5,442 bases of DNA from Clostridia bacterium (GTDB lineage: Bacteria > Bacillota > Clostridia > Oscillospirales > QAMX01). Position 1 is the first letter of the stretch, and the number at the start of each line of letters is the position of its first letter. The notes below the pieces were generated by a model. It was given only the letters and a program-made list of their open reading frames with translations. It had not been told where the DNA came from and did no database searches. Shown piece after piece: positions 1 through 5,442 of the stretch. The DNA lies in the NCBI GenBank assembly GCA_017556885.1, contig JAFYLV010000198.1:1-5442 (forward strand). The letters run 5' to 3'. Made by a program: the position numbers and the translations under genes.

Positions 1-514
1 GTTCCTCTTCCGAGTACGTAGAGTCGGAGAGCTTGTAGCGCGCATAAAGCTTGTTCATCAGCTCATCTGCGGTGACCGAAGTATTCCATTTCAGACGCTC
101 TAGGAATTTCATCAAATCACGGCGGGCAGAATGCTGCACGGTACCCATGAATTGGAAGGGTGCAAAGGTCACGGGGAGAGTATCGGAGTACGTCTCGCCG
201 CGGGCGTTCATGATGTCGATCAGCCGCAGGATGGTTGCATTCTGATCTTCGCGTTTCCAGTCCGGATAACGGAAAACGATCGAATAGGTGACCTCGTTGG
301 AAACCAGTGGGCGTCCCTTGGTATCGTAGATCAGACCTCTCGCGGCGCTGACCTTTGTGGTGTAGGTCGAGCCCGTGTTGACATAAAGGCTTGTTTCGTC
401 TCCGGCTTCAACAATGCTGAGACGGAAAAGGGTAATAACAAGCACCAGCATCACAAAAGCGGTGATGCCGGCAAGAATTCGATTATGAAGTCGGGAGGAA
501 AAGAGGTTTCTCAT
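1..514 (-). CDS. mrdA: Class B penicillin-binding protein, PBP2/MrdA type (N-terminal part, cut by window edge)
   Basis: This is the start of a peptidoglycan transpeptidase that cross-links lateral wall as part of the elongasome. Only 171 codons are visible; the gene runs off the left edge, so the catalytic SxxK, SxN and KTG motifs cannot be seen. Visible parts are a short basic cytoplasmic N-terminus (RNLFSSRLHNR), one membrane anchor at about residues 13-33, and the class B dimerisation-domain signature at residues 57-73 (AARGLIYDTKGRPLVSN). The ATG at 512-514 has AAGGT six bases upstream and lies 19 bp after the mreD stop. The dimerisation signature is shared by PBP2, PBP3/FtsI and SpoVD, so the PBP2 assignment rests mainly on the position directly after mreC-mreD, a classic arrangement. 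Class B PBP is secure; the exact subclass is likely but not proven here. Confidence 0.88.
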   Translation of the reverse strand, partial: MRNLFSSRLHNRILAGITAFVMLVLVITLFRLSIVEAGDETSLYVNTGSTYTTKVSAARGLIYDTKGRPLVSNEVTYSIVFRYPDWKREDQNATILRLIDIMNARGETYSDTLPVTFAPFQFMGTVQHSARRDLMKFLERLKWNTSVTADELMNKLYARYKLSDSTYSEEE

Positions 515-520
515 GATTGT

Positions 521-525
521 ACCTT
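521..525 (-). promoter_or_regulatory. Ribosome binding site of the PBP2 gene
   Basis: AAGGT on the minus strand sits six bases before the ATG at 512-514, inside the 19-bp gap after mreD. It is a short, moderate Shine-Dalgarno match and supports this start, which is also the one that places the basic N-terminus and membrane anchor correctly. Confidence 0.55.
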
Positions 526-533
526 GTATGTCT

Positions 534-1040
534 TCAGACTTCGGAATGTTTACGATGGATATGCTGCAGAATAAGGATGAAGGGAAGCGCAGTTACAGAG
601 GAAAGCAGGGAAGCCGGGATGGCATCTGTGAATACGGACAGTAATCCTGCTCCGTCAATAAAAATGTGCAGGATCAGTACACGCAGAATCTCGCCAAGGA
701 TGAATGCGGATGCGGATAAGATCATAGCAGAGGGAAGGCTCTGATGGACCCAGTTCGTCAGCACGCGTCCGACAAGATAGGATGCAAACATGAGCATGAC
801 GGAGTACCAGAAAAGCGCAGTGCCGCAGGAAACATCCAGAACCAGACCGCAGGCAAGACCGAAAAATACGCCGAAAGGTGCACTTTCAATCATGGACAGA
901 GCGATCACGGTGCAGGGAATCGGAAGCAGGATAAAACCGAATACGGGGAGATTTGCAAAGAAAAGCTCTTGCAGAAGAAACATGAATACAAAGGTCAGCG
1001 AATAGAGCAGTATCTTATGGAGCTTTTCTTTACCGCTCAT
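534..1040 (-). CDS. mreD: Rod shape-determining membrane protein MreD
   Basis: MreD is an integral membrane partner of MreC in the elongasome that guides lateral peptidoglycan synthesis in rod-shaped cells. The product is 168 residues, the usual length, and very hydrophobic. About six membrane segments can be drawn, near residues 9-28, 32-50, 55-72, 76-94, 104-125 and 137-158. The G-L-V-L-D sequence at 65-69 matches the small-residue plus Asp motif common in this family, and the protein ends in a short basic/polar tail (HIHRKHSEV). MreD sequences diverge quickly, so the call leans on topology, length and the position between mreC and a PBP2 gene. The ATG at 1038-1040 is preceded by a near-perfect Shine-Dalgarno site eight bases away. 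It begins 21 bp after the mreC stop and ends in TGA 19 bp before the PBP2 start, so the three genes are almost certainly co-transcribed. Confidence 0.92.
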   Translation of the reverse strand: MSGKEKLHKILLYSLTFVFMFLLQELFFANLPVFGFILLPIPCTVIALSMIESAPFGVFFGLACGLVLDVSCGTALFWYSVMLMFASYLVGRVLTNWVHQSLPSAMILSASAFILGEILRVLILHIFIDGAGLLSVFTDAIPASLLSSVTALPFILILQHIHRKHSEV

Positions 1041-1048
1041 ATATGCTG

Positions 1049-1056
1049 CCTCCTTT
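1049..1056 (-). promoter_or_regulatory. Strong ribosome binding site of mreD
   Basis: AAAGGAGG on the minus strand lies eight bases upstream of the mreD ATG, in the 21-bp gap after mreC. It is the best anti-Shine-Dalgarno match in the window and fixes the mreD start. Confidence 0.8.
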
Positions 1057-1061
1057 GAAAT

Positions 1062-1907
1062 TTACTGTTTCGGTACGTTTTTGAAATCGGTTACAAAAAA
1101 TACGGTACTGACCTCGGAGATGTCTACTTTTGGCCGAAGAATGGCGGTACGGGACTTTCCGTTATCCGCAAGGCTCGTGGATTCTACGGAGCCGATGACC
1201 AACCCTTTCGGATAAATACCGCCGAGGCCGGAGGTCACAACCGTTTCTCCGATAGAGATCTCCGCATCTGCGGGAAGAAGGGTGAGCCGTAAAAGGCCGT
1301 CGTTCATCAAATCATGGCTTCCTTCGGCGACGCCCGTGTAACGGCTGCGGCTGAGCAGTGCACTGCAGGACATTCCGCTGTCAACAAGCGTGGTGATGCG
1401 GCAGGACGTCAGGTCAACGGATGAGACAAAGCCTACAAGCCCTTCCGCGGTTATAACGGCATCGTAGACGGAAATGCCGTCCGCAGTTCCGACATCCGCG
1501 GTCAAAACACGGCTCCAGGTCTGGCCGCCGTGACTGATGATATCACCCATCTGCAGGGTATATTGGACATCCGTCCCCATGATACCGAGAATGGCGCGCA
1601 TGGCTTCATTTTCGTCTGCCTGATGTTCCAGCTCGCGAATCTCGGCCTCAAGCTTTGCAAGTTCCTCGCGCAGTTGCTCGTTTTCCTCGCGCAGGATATC
1701 ATTCTCACCAAGTCCGGAGAAGAGACGGTGGGTAAAATCTCCGATGGCGGTGGCGGATTTCTGGACGGGATGTATGAGTGCGCTGACAACGTTGTGTATC
1801 GGTCCGGATCGGTTTTCGGAAAGGAGACTTGCTGCGGTGAAGACGGTCAAAAGCAGCGTGATCGCAAGGATCGCAATAAAAAGCCGGCTTTTTAAAAGCT
1901 GCCGCAT
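1062..1907 (-). CDS. mreC: Rod shape-determining protein MreC
   Basis: MreC is a bitopic membrane protein that links the cytoplasmic shape machinery to PBP2 and RodA outside the membrane and helps activate lateral wall synthesis. The 281-residue product has the full family layout: a basic start (MRQLLKSR), one membrane anchor at about 9-29, a periplasmic/extracytoplasmic coiled coil at about 68-103 rich in E, L and R (EENEQLREELAKLEAEIREL), and the paired beta-barrel domain at about 110-275. The conserved second-barrel motif is visible as VVTSGLGGIYPKGLVIGSV at 223-241. Length is normal. The ATG at 1905-1907 follows the maf stop by only 3 bp and has a strong ribosome site inside the end of maf, so translation of the two is probably linked. 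mreD follows after 21 bp. No mreB lies upstream, which is a departure from the common mreBCD order. Confidence 0.96.
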   Translation of the reverse strand: MRQLLKSRLFIAILAITLLLTVFTAASLLSENRSGPIHNVVSALIHPVQKSATAIGDFTHRLFSGLGENDILREENEQLREELAKLEAEIRELEHQADENEAMRAILGIMGTDVQYTLQMGDIISHGGQTWSRVLTADVGTADGISVYDAVITAEGLVGFVSSVDLTSCRITTLVDSGMSCSALLSRSRYTGVAEGSHDLMNDGLLRLTLLPADAEISIGETVVTSGLGGIYPKGLVIGSVESTSLADNGKSRTAILRPKVDISEVSTVFFVTDFKNVPKQ

Positions 1908-1910
1908 GGA

Positions 1911-2501
1911 TTATTCTCCTTTCAAAATGAGTTGATCGATGCTGAAACCAGCGGATGTGAGTAAATCGGTCAGCAGATGGACAGGAAGTCCGACAACATT
2001 GTTGTAATCACCGGAAATGTTCTGCACAAAGTAGGCGCCAAGATCCTGAATTCCGTAGGAGCCGGCTTTTCCGTCGGAAAGACCGCGGTCAACATAGGCG
2101 GAAATAGCCTTGTCGCTTAATTTGCGGAATGTGACCTCCGTGGATGCGGTACCGGAAAATTCGGTGTCATTGCATTTGATACAAACGCCGGTCAGTACAC
2201 GATGTGTGTTTCCGGAAAGTGCGCGGAGCATAGACTTTGCATCTTCGCGGTCTGTGGGTTTTCCAAGCAGCCGGCATTCGAGCAGAACGAGGGTGTCTGC
2301 GGCGATGACCCAGCGCCCGGGAAATTTCGCTGCACCGGCCGAAGCTTTACGGCAGGCAAGGATGCGAACGGCATCCTCGGGTCCTGCATTGGCGGGGATA
2401 TCCTCACAAACGTCGCTTGGATGCACCTCGAAGGGGAGACCAAGCTGATTCAAAATATCCTGCCGCCTTGGAGAGGCGGAGGCAAGAATAAAAGCTTCCA
2501 T
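1911..2501 (-). CDS. maf: Maf family nucleotide pyrophosphatase
   Basis: Maf proteins are cytoplasmic house-cleaning enzymes that hydrolyse nucleoside triphosphates, often modified ones, to the monophosphate and pyrophosphate; in Bacillus subtilis Maf has been linked to septum formation. The 196-residue product is full length. Visible motifs are SASPRR at 8-13 near the N-terminus, AADT at 67-70 with the probable catalytic Asp69, GKP at 80-82 with Lys81, THRVLTGV at 99-106, GKAGSYGIQ at 144-152 and the family's C-terminal GDYNNVVGLPV at 164-174. The SPRRQ-type N-terminus looks more like the YhdE branch (dTTP/UTP and related pyrimidines) than the YceF branch (7-methyl-GTP); this substrate view is inference. 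The start puts the family LASASPRR motif at the usual distance. It begins 4 bp after the proA stop with no clear ribosome site, which suggests reinitiation after proA. The gene sits before mreC, a common clostridial neighbourhood. Confidence 0.95.
   Translation of the reverse strand: MEAFILASASPRRQDILNQLGLPFEVHPSDVCEDIPANAGPEDAVRILACRKASAGAAKFPGRWVIAADTLVLLECRLLGKPTDREDAKSMLRALSGNTHRVLTGVCIKCNDTEFSGTASTEVTFRKLSDKAISAYVDRGLSDGKAGSYGIQDLGAYFVQNISGDYNNVVGLPVHLLTDLLTSAGFSIDQLILKGE
1916..1922 (-). promoter_or_regulatory. Ribosome binding site of mreC, embedded in the last codons of maf
   Basis: AAAGGAG on the minus strand lies eight bases before the mreC ATG. It overlaps the last Lys-Gly-Glu codons of maf, so the final residues of Maf and the mreC ribosome site share sequence. 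This supports the chosen mreC start and suggests close translational coordination. Confidence 0.75.
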
Positions 2502-2505
2502 GCTT

Positions 2506-3750
2506 TCAGCGGATCTGTCCGCAGCCGGAAATCACGGTCTTTTCGCAGGTCAGAGCCTCCAGCGCGAAGGGACCGCGGACGTGCAGCTTCTGGGTAGAAA
2601 TGCCCATCTCCGCGCCAAGTCCGAACTCGCCACCGTCGGTAAAGCGGGTGGAAGCATTGACATATACGGCAGCGGAGTCAATTTCCTGCTGGAAACGACG
2701 GGCATTGGCATAATTTTCTGTGATAATTGCCTCGGAATGGTGCGTGGAGTGCTCGTTAATGTGATGGATCGCTTCGGAAATATCGGAAACGACCTTCACA
2801 GAGAGAATATAGTCGTTGTATTCGGTGTAAAAGTCTTCGTCGGTTGCGGGCTTTGCCTCCGCAAGAATGGCGCAGGTCTCGGCACATCCTCGGAATTCCA
2901 CGCTATGATCGGAAAGGTGAGCATAGGCAAGAGGCAGGAATTCTTCTGCCATATCCCGGGCAACCAGAAGGCTCTCACATGCGTTGCAAACGGAGGGACG
3001 GGAGCATTTTGCATTGTGAAGGATATTCAGCGCCATTTCGATATTACAGCCGGAATCTACATAAACGTGGCAGTTGCCGGAACCGGTTTCAATATAGGGG
3101 ACACGGGCGTTTTCAACCACGGAACGGATCAGTCCGCGTCCGCCGCGGGGAATGAGAACGTCGATGCCGCCGACGGCATTCATCATTGCCGTGGCGCTCT
3201 CCCGTGTTGCATCGTCCACAAGCTGGAAGCAGTCCTCGGGAAGTCCCGCTGCGGCAAAGCCGCGGCGAATGGCGGCCGCGGTCACGCGGTTTGTGCGGAT
3301 GGCATCTTTGCCACCTCGCAGAATGCAGGCATTGCCCGATTTCAGACAGATGGAGGCCGCATCTGCGGCCACGTTGGGGCGGGATTCACAAATCATGCCG
3401 ACAACGCCGATGGGAGTGCGTACCCGGCGGATCTCAAGCCCGTTGGGGCGCGTGATGCTGCCGCTGCCGCCGCCGACGGGATCGGGGAGTGCGGCAATGG
3501 AGATAAAAGCATCCGCCATGGCATGGACGCGTTTTTCATCCAGAGAAAGTCGGTCGCACATGACCTTTGCCATACCGGCGGAAAGGGCAGCTTCTACATC
3601 CTCACGGTTTGCGGCGAGAATTTCGGGCATCGCCGCGCGAACTGCTTCGGCTGCAGATAACAAAGCCCGGTCTTTGATTTCGGTGGAGGCCGTCATCAGG
3701 GTGTGGGAGGCAGTTCTTGCTTTTTTACAGAGCGGATTTATGTCAAACAT
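2506..3750 (-). CDS. proA: Gamma-glutamyl phosphate reductase ProA
   Basis: ProA makes glutamate 5-semialdehyde from gamma-glutamyl phosphate with NADPH, the second step of proline synthesis from glutamate; the product cyclises to pyrroline-5-carboxylate for ProC. The 414-residue protein is full length for this aldehyde-dehydrogenase-fold family. Recognisable parts are RTPIGVVGMICESRPNV at 111-127 (cofactor region), LKSGNACILRGGKDA at 136-150, LIPRGGRGLI at 199-208, and the active-site block SRPSVCNACESLLV at 250-263, where Cys255 is the expected catalytic thiol. The C-terminal EFGLGAEMGISTQKLHVRGPFALEALT at 375-401 is the family signature. Cys121 stands where Tyr is common (GxIYES/ARPNV); it is unlikely to abolish activity. 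The ATG at 3748-3750 has GAGGA ten bases upstream and lies 24 bp after proB, its pathway partner. The stop is 4 bp before maf. Confidence 0.97.
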   Translation of the reverse strand: MFDINPLCKKARTASHTLMTASTEIKDRALLSAAEAVRAAMPEILAANREDVEAALSAGMAKVMCDRLSLDEKRVHAMADAFISIAALPDPVGGGSGSITRPNGLEIRRVRTPIGVVGMICESRPNVAADAASICLKSGNACILRGGKDAIRTNRVTAAAIRRGFAAAGLPEDCFQLVDDATRESATAMMNAVGGIDVLIPRGGRGLIRSVVENARVPYIETGSGNCHVYVDSGCNIEMALNILHNAKCSRPSVCNACESLLVARDMAEEFLPLAYAHLSDHSVEFRGCAETCAILAEAKPATDEDFYTEYNDYILSVKVVSDISEAIHHINEHSTHHSEAIITENYANARRFQQEIDSAAVYVNASTRFTDGGEFGLGAEMGISTQKLHVRGPFALEALTCEKTVISGCGQIR

Positions 3751-3760
3751 AGGTATAATT

Positions 3761-3765
3761 TCCTC
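3761..3765 (-). promoter_or_regulatory. Ribosome binding site of proA
   Basis: GAGGA on the minus strand sits ten bases before the proA ATG in the 24-bp proB-proA gap. The spacing is slightly long but acceptable and supports the chosen start. Confidence 0.55.
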
Positions 3766-3774
3766 GTGTTAAAC

Positions 3775-4569
3775 TTAGAGTTTGCCAAAAAAAGTTCCGT
3801 TGGCGCGGCCCTCAAGGATTTCGCTGATAATGGAGGGATCTTCGCCGGAGGCAATGAACATATCAATTCCTGCGCCCATGGCGATATCTGCGGCGACGAG
3901 CTTTGTGTGCATGCCGCCCGTGCCTCCGGCAGTACCTGCACCGCCTGCGGCCGCCCGCATCTCGGGGGTGATCTCGTTTACCGTCCGGATAAGCTTTGCA
4001 TCGGGATTGGTGCGGGGATTCGCATCGTAAAGACCCTCAATATCGGAGAGGATGATGAGCAGATCTGCGCCGCACACGGTGGAAACCACGGCAGAGAGTG
4101 TATCGTTGTCACCAAAGGAGGTAACATGTTCCAGCTCCTTGACGGAAACGGTGTCGTTTTCGTTGACGATGGGGACAACGCCGTATTCAAAGAGCCGTGA
4201 AAAGGTGTTGGTAACATTTTCGCGGGTGCCGCTTTCTTCCATAACGTCGCGGGTGAGCAGAAGCTGCGCCACCTTGTGGCCGTATTCGGAGAAAAATTTG
4301 TCGTAGATGTGCATAAGCGTGCACTGTCCGACGGCCGCGGCTGCCTGCTTGTCGGGTAGGGCGGTGGGCTTTGAGGGGAGTCCAAGCTTGTCAACGCCTA
4401 CGCCAACGGCACCGGAGGTGACGATGACGACCTCGCGTCCGCTGTTTTTTAAATCGCAGGAGGCGCGTACCAGACGTTCGATTCGGGCGAGGTTGAGCCC
4501 TCCGCCGGGATGGGTAAGGGTAGAGGTTCCTACTTTGATGACAATGCGCTTATATTCTTTTAAAGACAT
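3775..4569 (-). CDS. proB: Glutamate 5-kinase ProB, short form without PUA domain
   Basis: ProB phosphorylates glutamate with ATP to gamma-glutamyl phosphate, the first and usually proline-inhibited step of proline synthesis. The 264-residue product is a complete amino-acid-kinase domain: IVIKVGTST at 9-17 with Lys12, VIVTSGAVGVG at 48-58, VPIVNENDTV at 132-141, FGDNDTLSA at 152-160, LLIILSDIEGLYDANP at 170-185 and GTGGMHTK at 216-223. It stops right after the GTFF motif at 258-261. In proteins such as the 367-residue E. coli enzyme a C-terminal PUA domain follows this point; here it is absent. Short forms are known in many Firmicutes, so this is probably natural and not a truncation: proA starts 24 bp later and no PUA-like sequence remains. 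The ATG at 4567-4569 gives the typical N-terminus. Its ribosome site is weak (AAGAAAG at 4581-4587). It follows secA by 21 bp. Confidence 0.97.
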   Translation of the reverse strand: MSLKEYKRIVIKVGTSTLTHPGGGLNLARIERLVRASCDLKNSGREVVIVTSGAVGVGVDKLGLPSKPTALPDKQAAAAVGQCTLMHIYDKFFSEYGHKVAQLLLTRDVMEESGTRENVTNTFSRLFEYGVVPIVNENDTVSVKELEHVTSFGDNDTLSAVVSTVCGADLLIILSDIEGLYDANPRTNPDAKLIRTVNEITPEMRAAAGGAGTAGGTGGMHTKLVAADIAMGAGIDMFIASGEDPSIISEILEGRANGTFFGKL

Positions 4570-4590
4570 GAAAACACCGGCTTTCTTAGG

Positions 4591-5442
4591 TTAGCGATCG
4601 TTCGGATTTGCACCGCAGCATTTTTTATACTTTTTGCCGCTGCCGCAGGGGCAGGGATCGTTGACGCCGATCTTCTGCTTGCGGATGGGCTGGGCGGGTG
4701 CTTTCTTCTCCGGTTCACCGTTGGTCTGTTCAGCACGGGTCTCGCGCGCCACGCGCTTGCGCTCCATTTCCGAGGAGCGGTCAATGCGGAATGTCAGCAG
4801 GTGACGAACGGTTTGCTCGCGGATATCATCGATCATGGCCTCAAACATATCAAAGCCTTCATGCTTGTAGGCGACGACGGGATCGTCGTTGCCGTAGGCA
4901 CGCAGTCCGATGGAGGATCGGAGATCCTGCATCGCATCGATATGATTCATCCAGTTGAGATCCACGGAACGCAGCAGGATAATGCGCTCGATCTCACGCA
5001 TTTTCTCTGCACCGATTTCCTTTTCCTTCGCTGCTATGCGGGCACGGATCTGATCGCCAAGGATATTGCGGCAGCCGTCCTGGGAGAAGTCCTCAATGGC
5101 AGAAAGCTCCATGCTGAAGGTACCCTCAGCAACATAGAGAGGCTCGGCGATCTCCCGCAGACGGTGCAGATCCTCGGGATCCATATAATCCTTGGTACCG
5201 AAGGCCTCACCGGTGATGCGGGCTGCAACGGAATCAATCATTTTATCAATGGAGGGACGAACATCCTCGCCGTCAAGAACGCTCATACGCTGCTTGTAAA
5301 TGAGATCGCGCTGGACGTTCATCACATCGTCATACTCAAGCACGTGTTTGCGTATGCCGAAGTTCTTGGATTCCAGATTCTTTTGGGCCGTCTCGATGGC
5401 ACCGGTGAGCATCTTGTTGTCAATGGGGGTGTCCTCATCAAA
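4591..5442 (-). CDS. secA: Protein translocase ATPase SecA (C-terminal part, cut by window edge)
   Basis: SecA is the ATP-driven motor that pushes unfolded preproteins through the SecYEG channel. The last 283 codons are visible; the start and both nucleotide-binding domains lie beyond the right edge. The visible part opens in frame with FDEDTPIDNKMLTGAIETAQ and the conserved NFGIRKHVLEYDDVMNVQR at 27-45. The helical wing and scaffold region follows, with the strongly conserved block IERIILLRSVDLNWMNHIDAMQDLR at about 151-175 and SIGLRAYGNDDPVVAYKHEGFDMF at 177-200. After a charged linker at about 221-258 comes the zinc-binding tail DPCPCGSGKKYKKCCG at 262-277, with ligands Cys264, Cys266, Cys275 and Cys276 (the last can be His in other species). 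This tail binds SecB and/or ribosomes in characterised SecA proteins. The apparent Met at 5410-5412 is internal, not a start. The TAA stop is 21 bp before proB. Confidence 0.98.
   Translation of the reverse strand, partial: FDEDTPIDNKMLTGAIETAQKNLESKNFGIRKHVLEYDDVMNVQRDLIYKQRMSVLDGEDVRPSIDKMIDSVAARITGEAFGTKDYMDPEDLHRLREIAEPLYVAEGTFSMELSAIEDFSQDGCRNILGDQIRARIAAKEKEIGAEKMREIERIILLRSVDLNWMNHIDAMQDLRSSIGLRAYGNDDPVVAYKHEGFDMFEAMIDDIREQTVRHLLTFRIDRSSEMERKRVARETRAEQTNGEPEKKAPAQPIRKQKIGVNDPCPCGSGKKYKKCCGANPNDR

Larger units (their letters stand above)
1..5442 (-). other. Probable polycistronic unit secA-proB-proA-maf-mreC-mreD-PBP2
   Basis: All seven genes point the same way with gaps of 21, 24, 4, 3, 21 and 19 bp in order of transcription. 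None of these gaps holds an inverted repeat followed by a T tract, and none has room for a full promoter plus leader. Co-transcription is therefore likely across the window, although a promoter inside a coding region (for example in the end of secA or proB) cannot be excluded by eye. Neither end of the unit is in the window. Confidence 0.6.

Noticed and set aside
131..574. Plus-strand open frame of 147 codons opposite the PBP2 gene start
   Set aside because: The minus strand here encodes a clear membrane anchor and class B PBP dimerisation motif, and this frame also crosses the mreD-PBP2 junction. No independent coding evidence.
2500..3660. Long plus-strand open frame of 386 codons opposite proA
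   Set aside because: It is the antisense of a complete, motif-rich proA. Its translation is low-complexity Gly/Ala/His/Cys-rich with no recognisable domain and no ribosome site, as expected when a codon-biased gene is read on the other strand.
3152..3772. Plus-strand open frame of 206 codons opposite proA
   Set aside because: Another antisense shadow, rich in Ser, Arg and Ala, with no family motif; it overlaps the previous shadow in a different frame.
3751..3790. TATACC-like -10 element just before proA
   Set aside because: No -35 element lies at 16-18 bp spacing (the TTGGCA upstream is about 25 bp away), and the sequence is directly at the start codon, leaving no leader.
3738..3941. Possible frameshifted extension of ProB through the T7 tract into the proA start
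   Set aside because: The alternative frames after the tract give short peptides without PUA character and end at the start of proA. The in-frame product already ends at the normal kinase-domain boundary.
4570..4593. Possible terminator between secA and proB
   Set aside because: The 21-bp gap has no inverted repeat followed by a T run; only a short CCGG palindrome is present.

Overview
The window is a compact run of seven genes, all on the minus strand, so transcription runs from right to left. In order of transcription they are: the 3' part of secA (cut by the right edge), proB, proA, maf, mreC, mreD, and the 5' part of a class B penicillin-binding protein gene of the PBP2/MrdA type (cut by the left edge). 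Gaps between genes are only 3 to 24 bp. I see no terminator and no convincing internal promoter, so the simplest reading is one polycistronic unit or part of one.

The sequence suggests a bacterium of the Bacillota, most likely the class Clostridia (an Oscillospirales/Ruminococcaceae-like member is my guess). Support comes from strong AGGAGG-type Shine-Dalgarno sites before mreC and mreD, a short ProB without the PUA domain, the maf-mreC-mreD-PBP2 order often seen in clostridia, and moderately G+C-rich coding sequence. This is inference from protein character and gene order; no database search was run.

Region by region: positions 4591-5442 encode the SecA C-terminal region with helical scaffold motifs and the zinc-binding tail. 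Positions 2506-4569 hold proBA, the first two steps of proline synthesis from glutamate. Positions 1911-2501 hold maf, a nucleotide pyrophosphatase. Positions 1-1907 hold mreC, mreD and the start of PBP2, which belong to the lateral-wall (elongasome) peptidoglycan machine. mreB is not between maf and mreC.

Functionally the window joins protein export, proline synthesis, nucleotide-pool cleaning and cell-wall elongation. These are core housekeeping functions. I found no mobile element, CRISPR array, RNA gene, defence system or other novel system. The points worth a second look are modest: the gene order (secA-proBA next to the mre cluster, and no mreB), the PUA-less ProB, and possible translational coupling of maf to proA.
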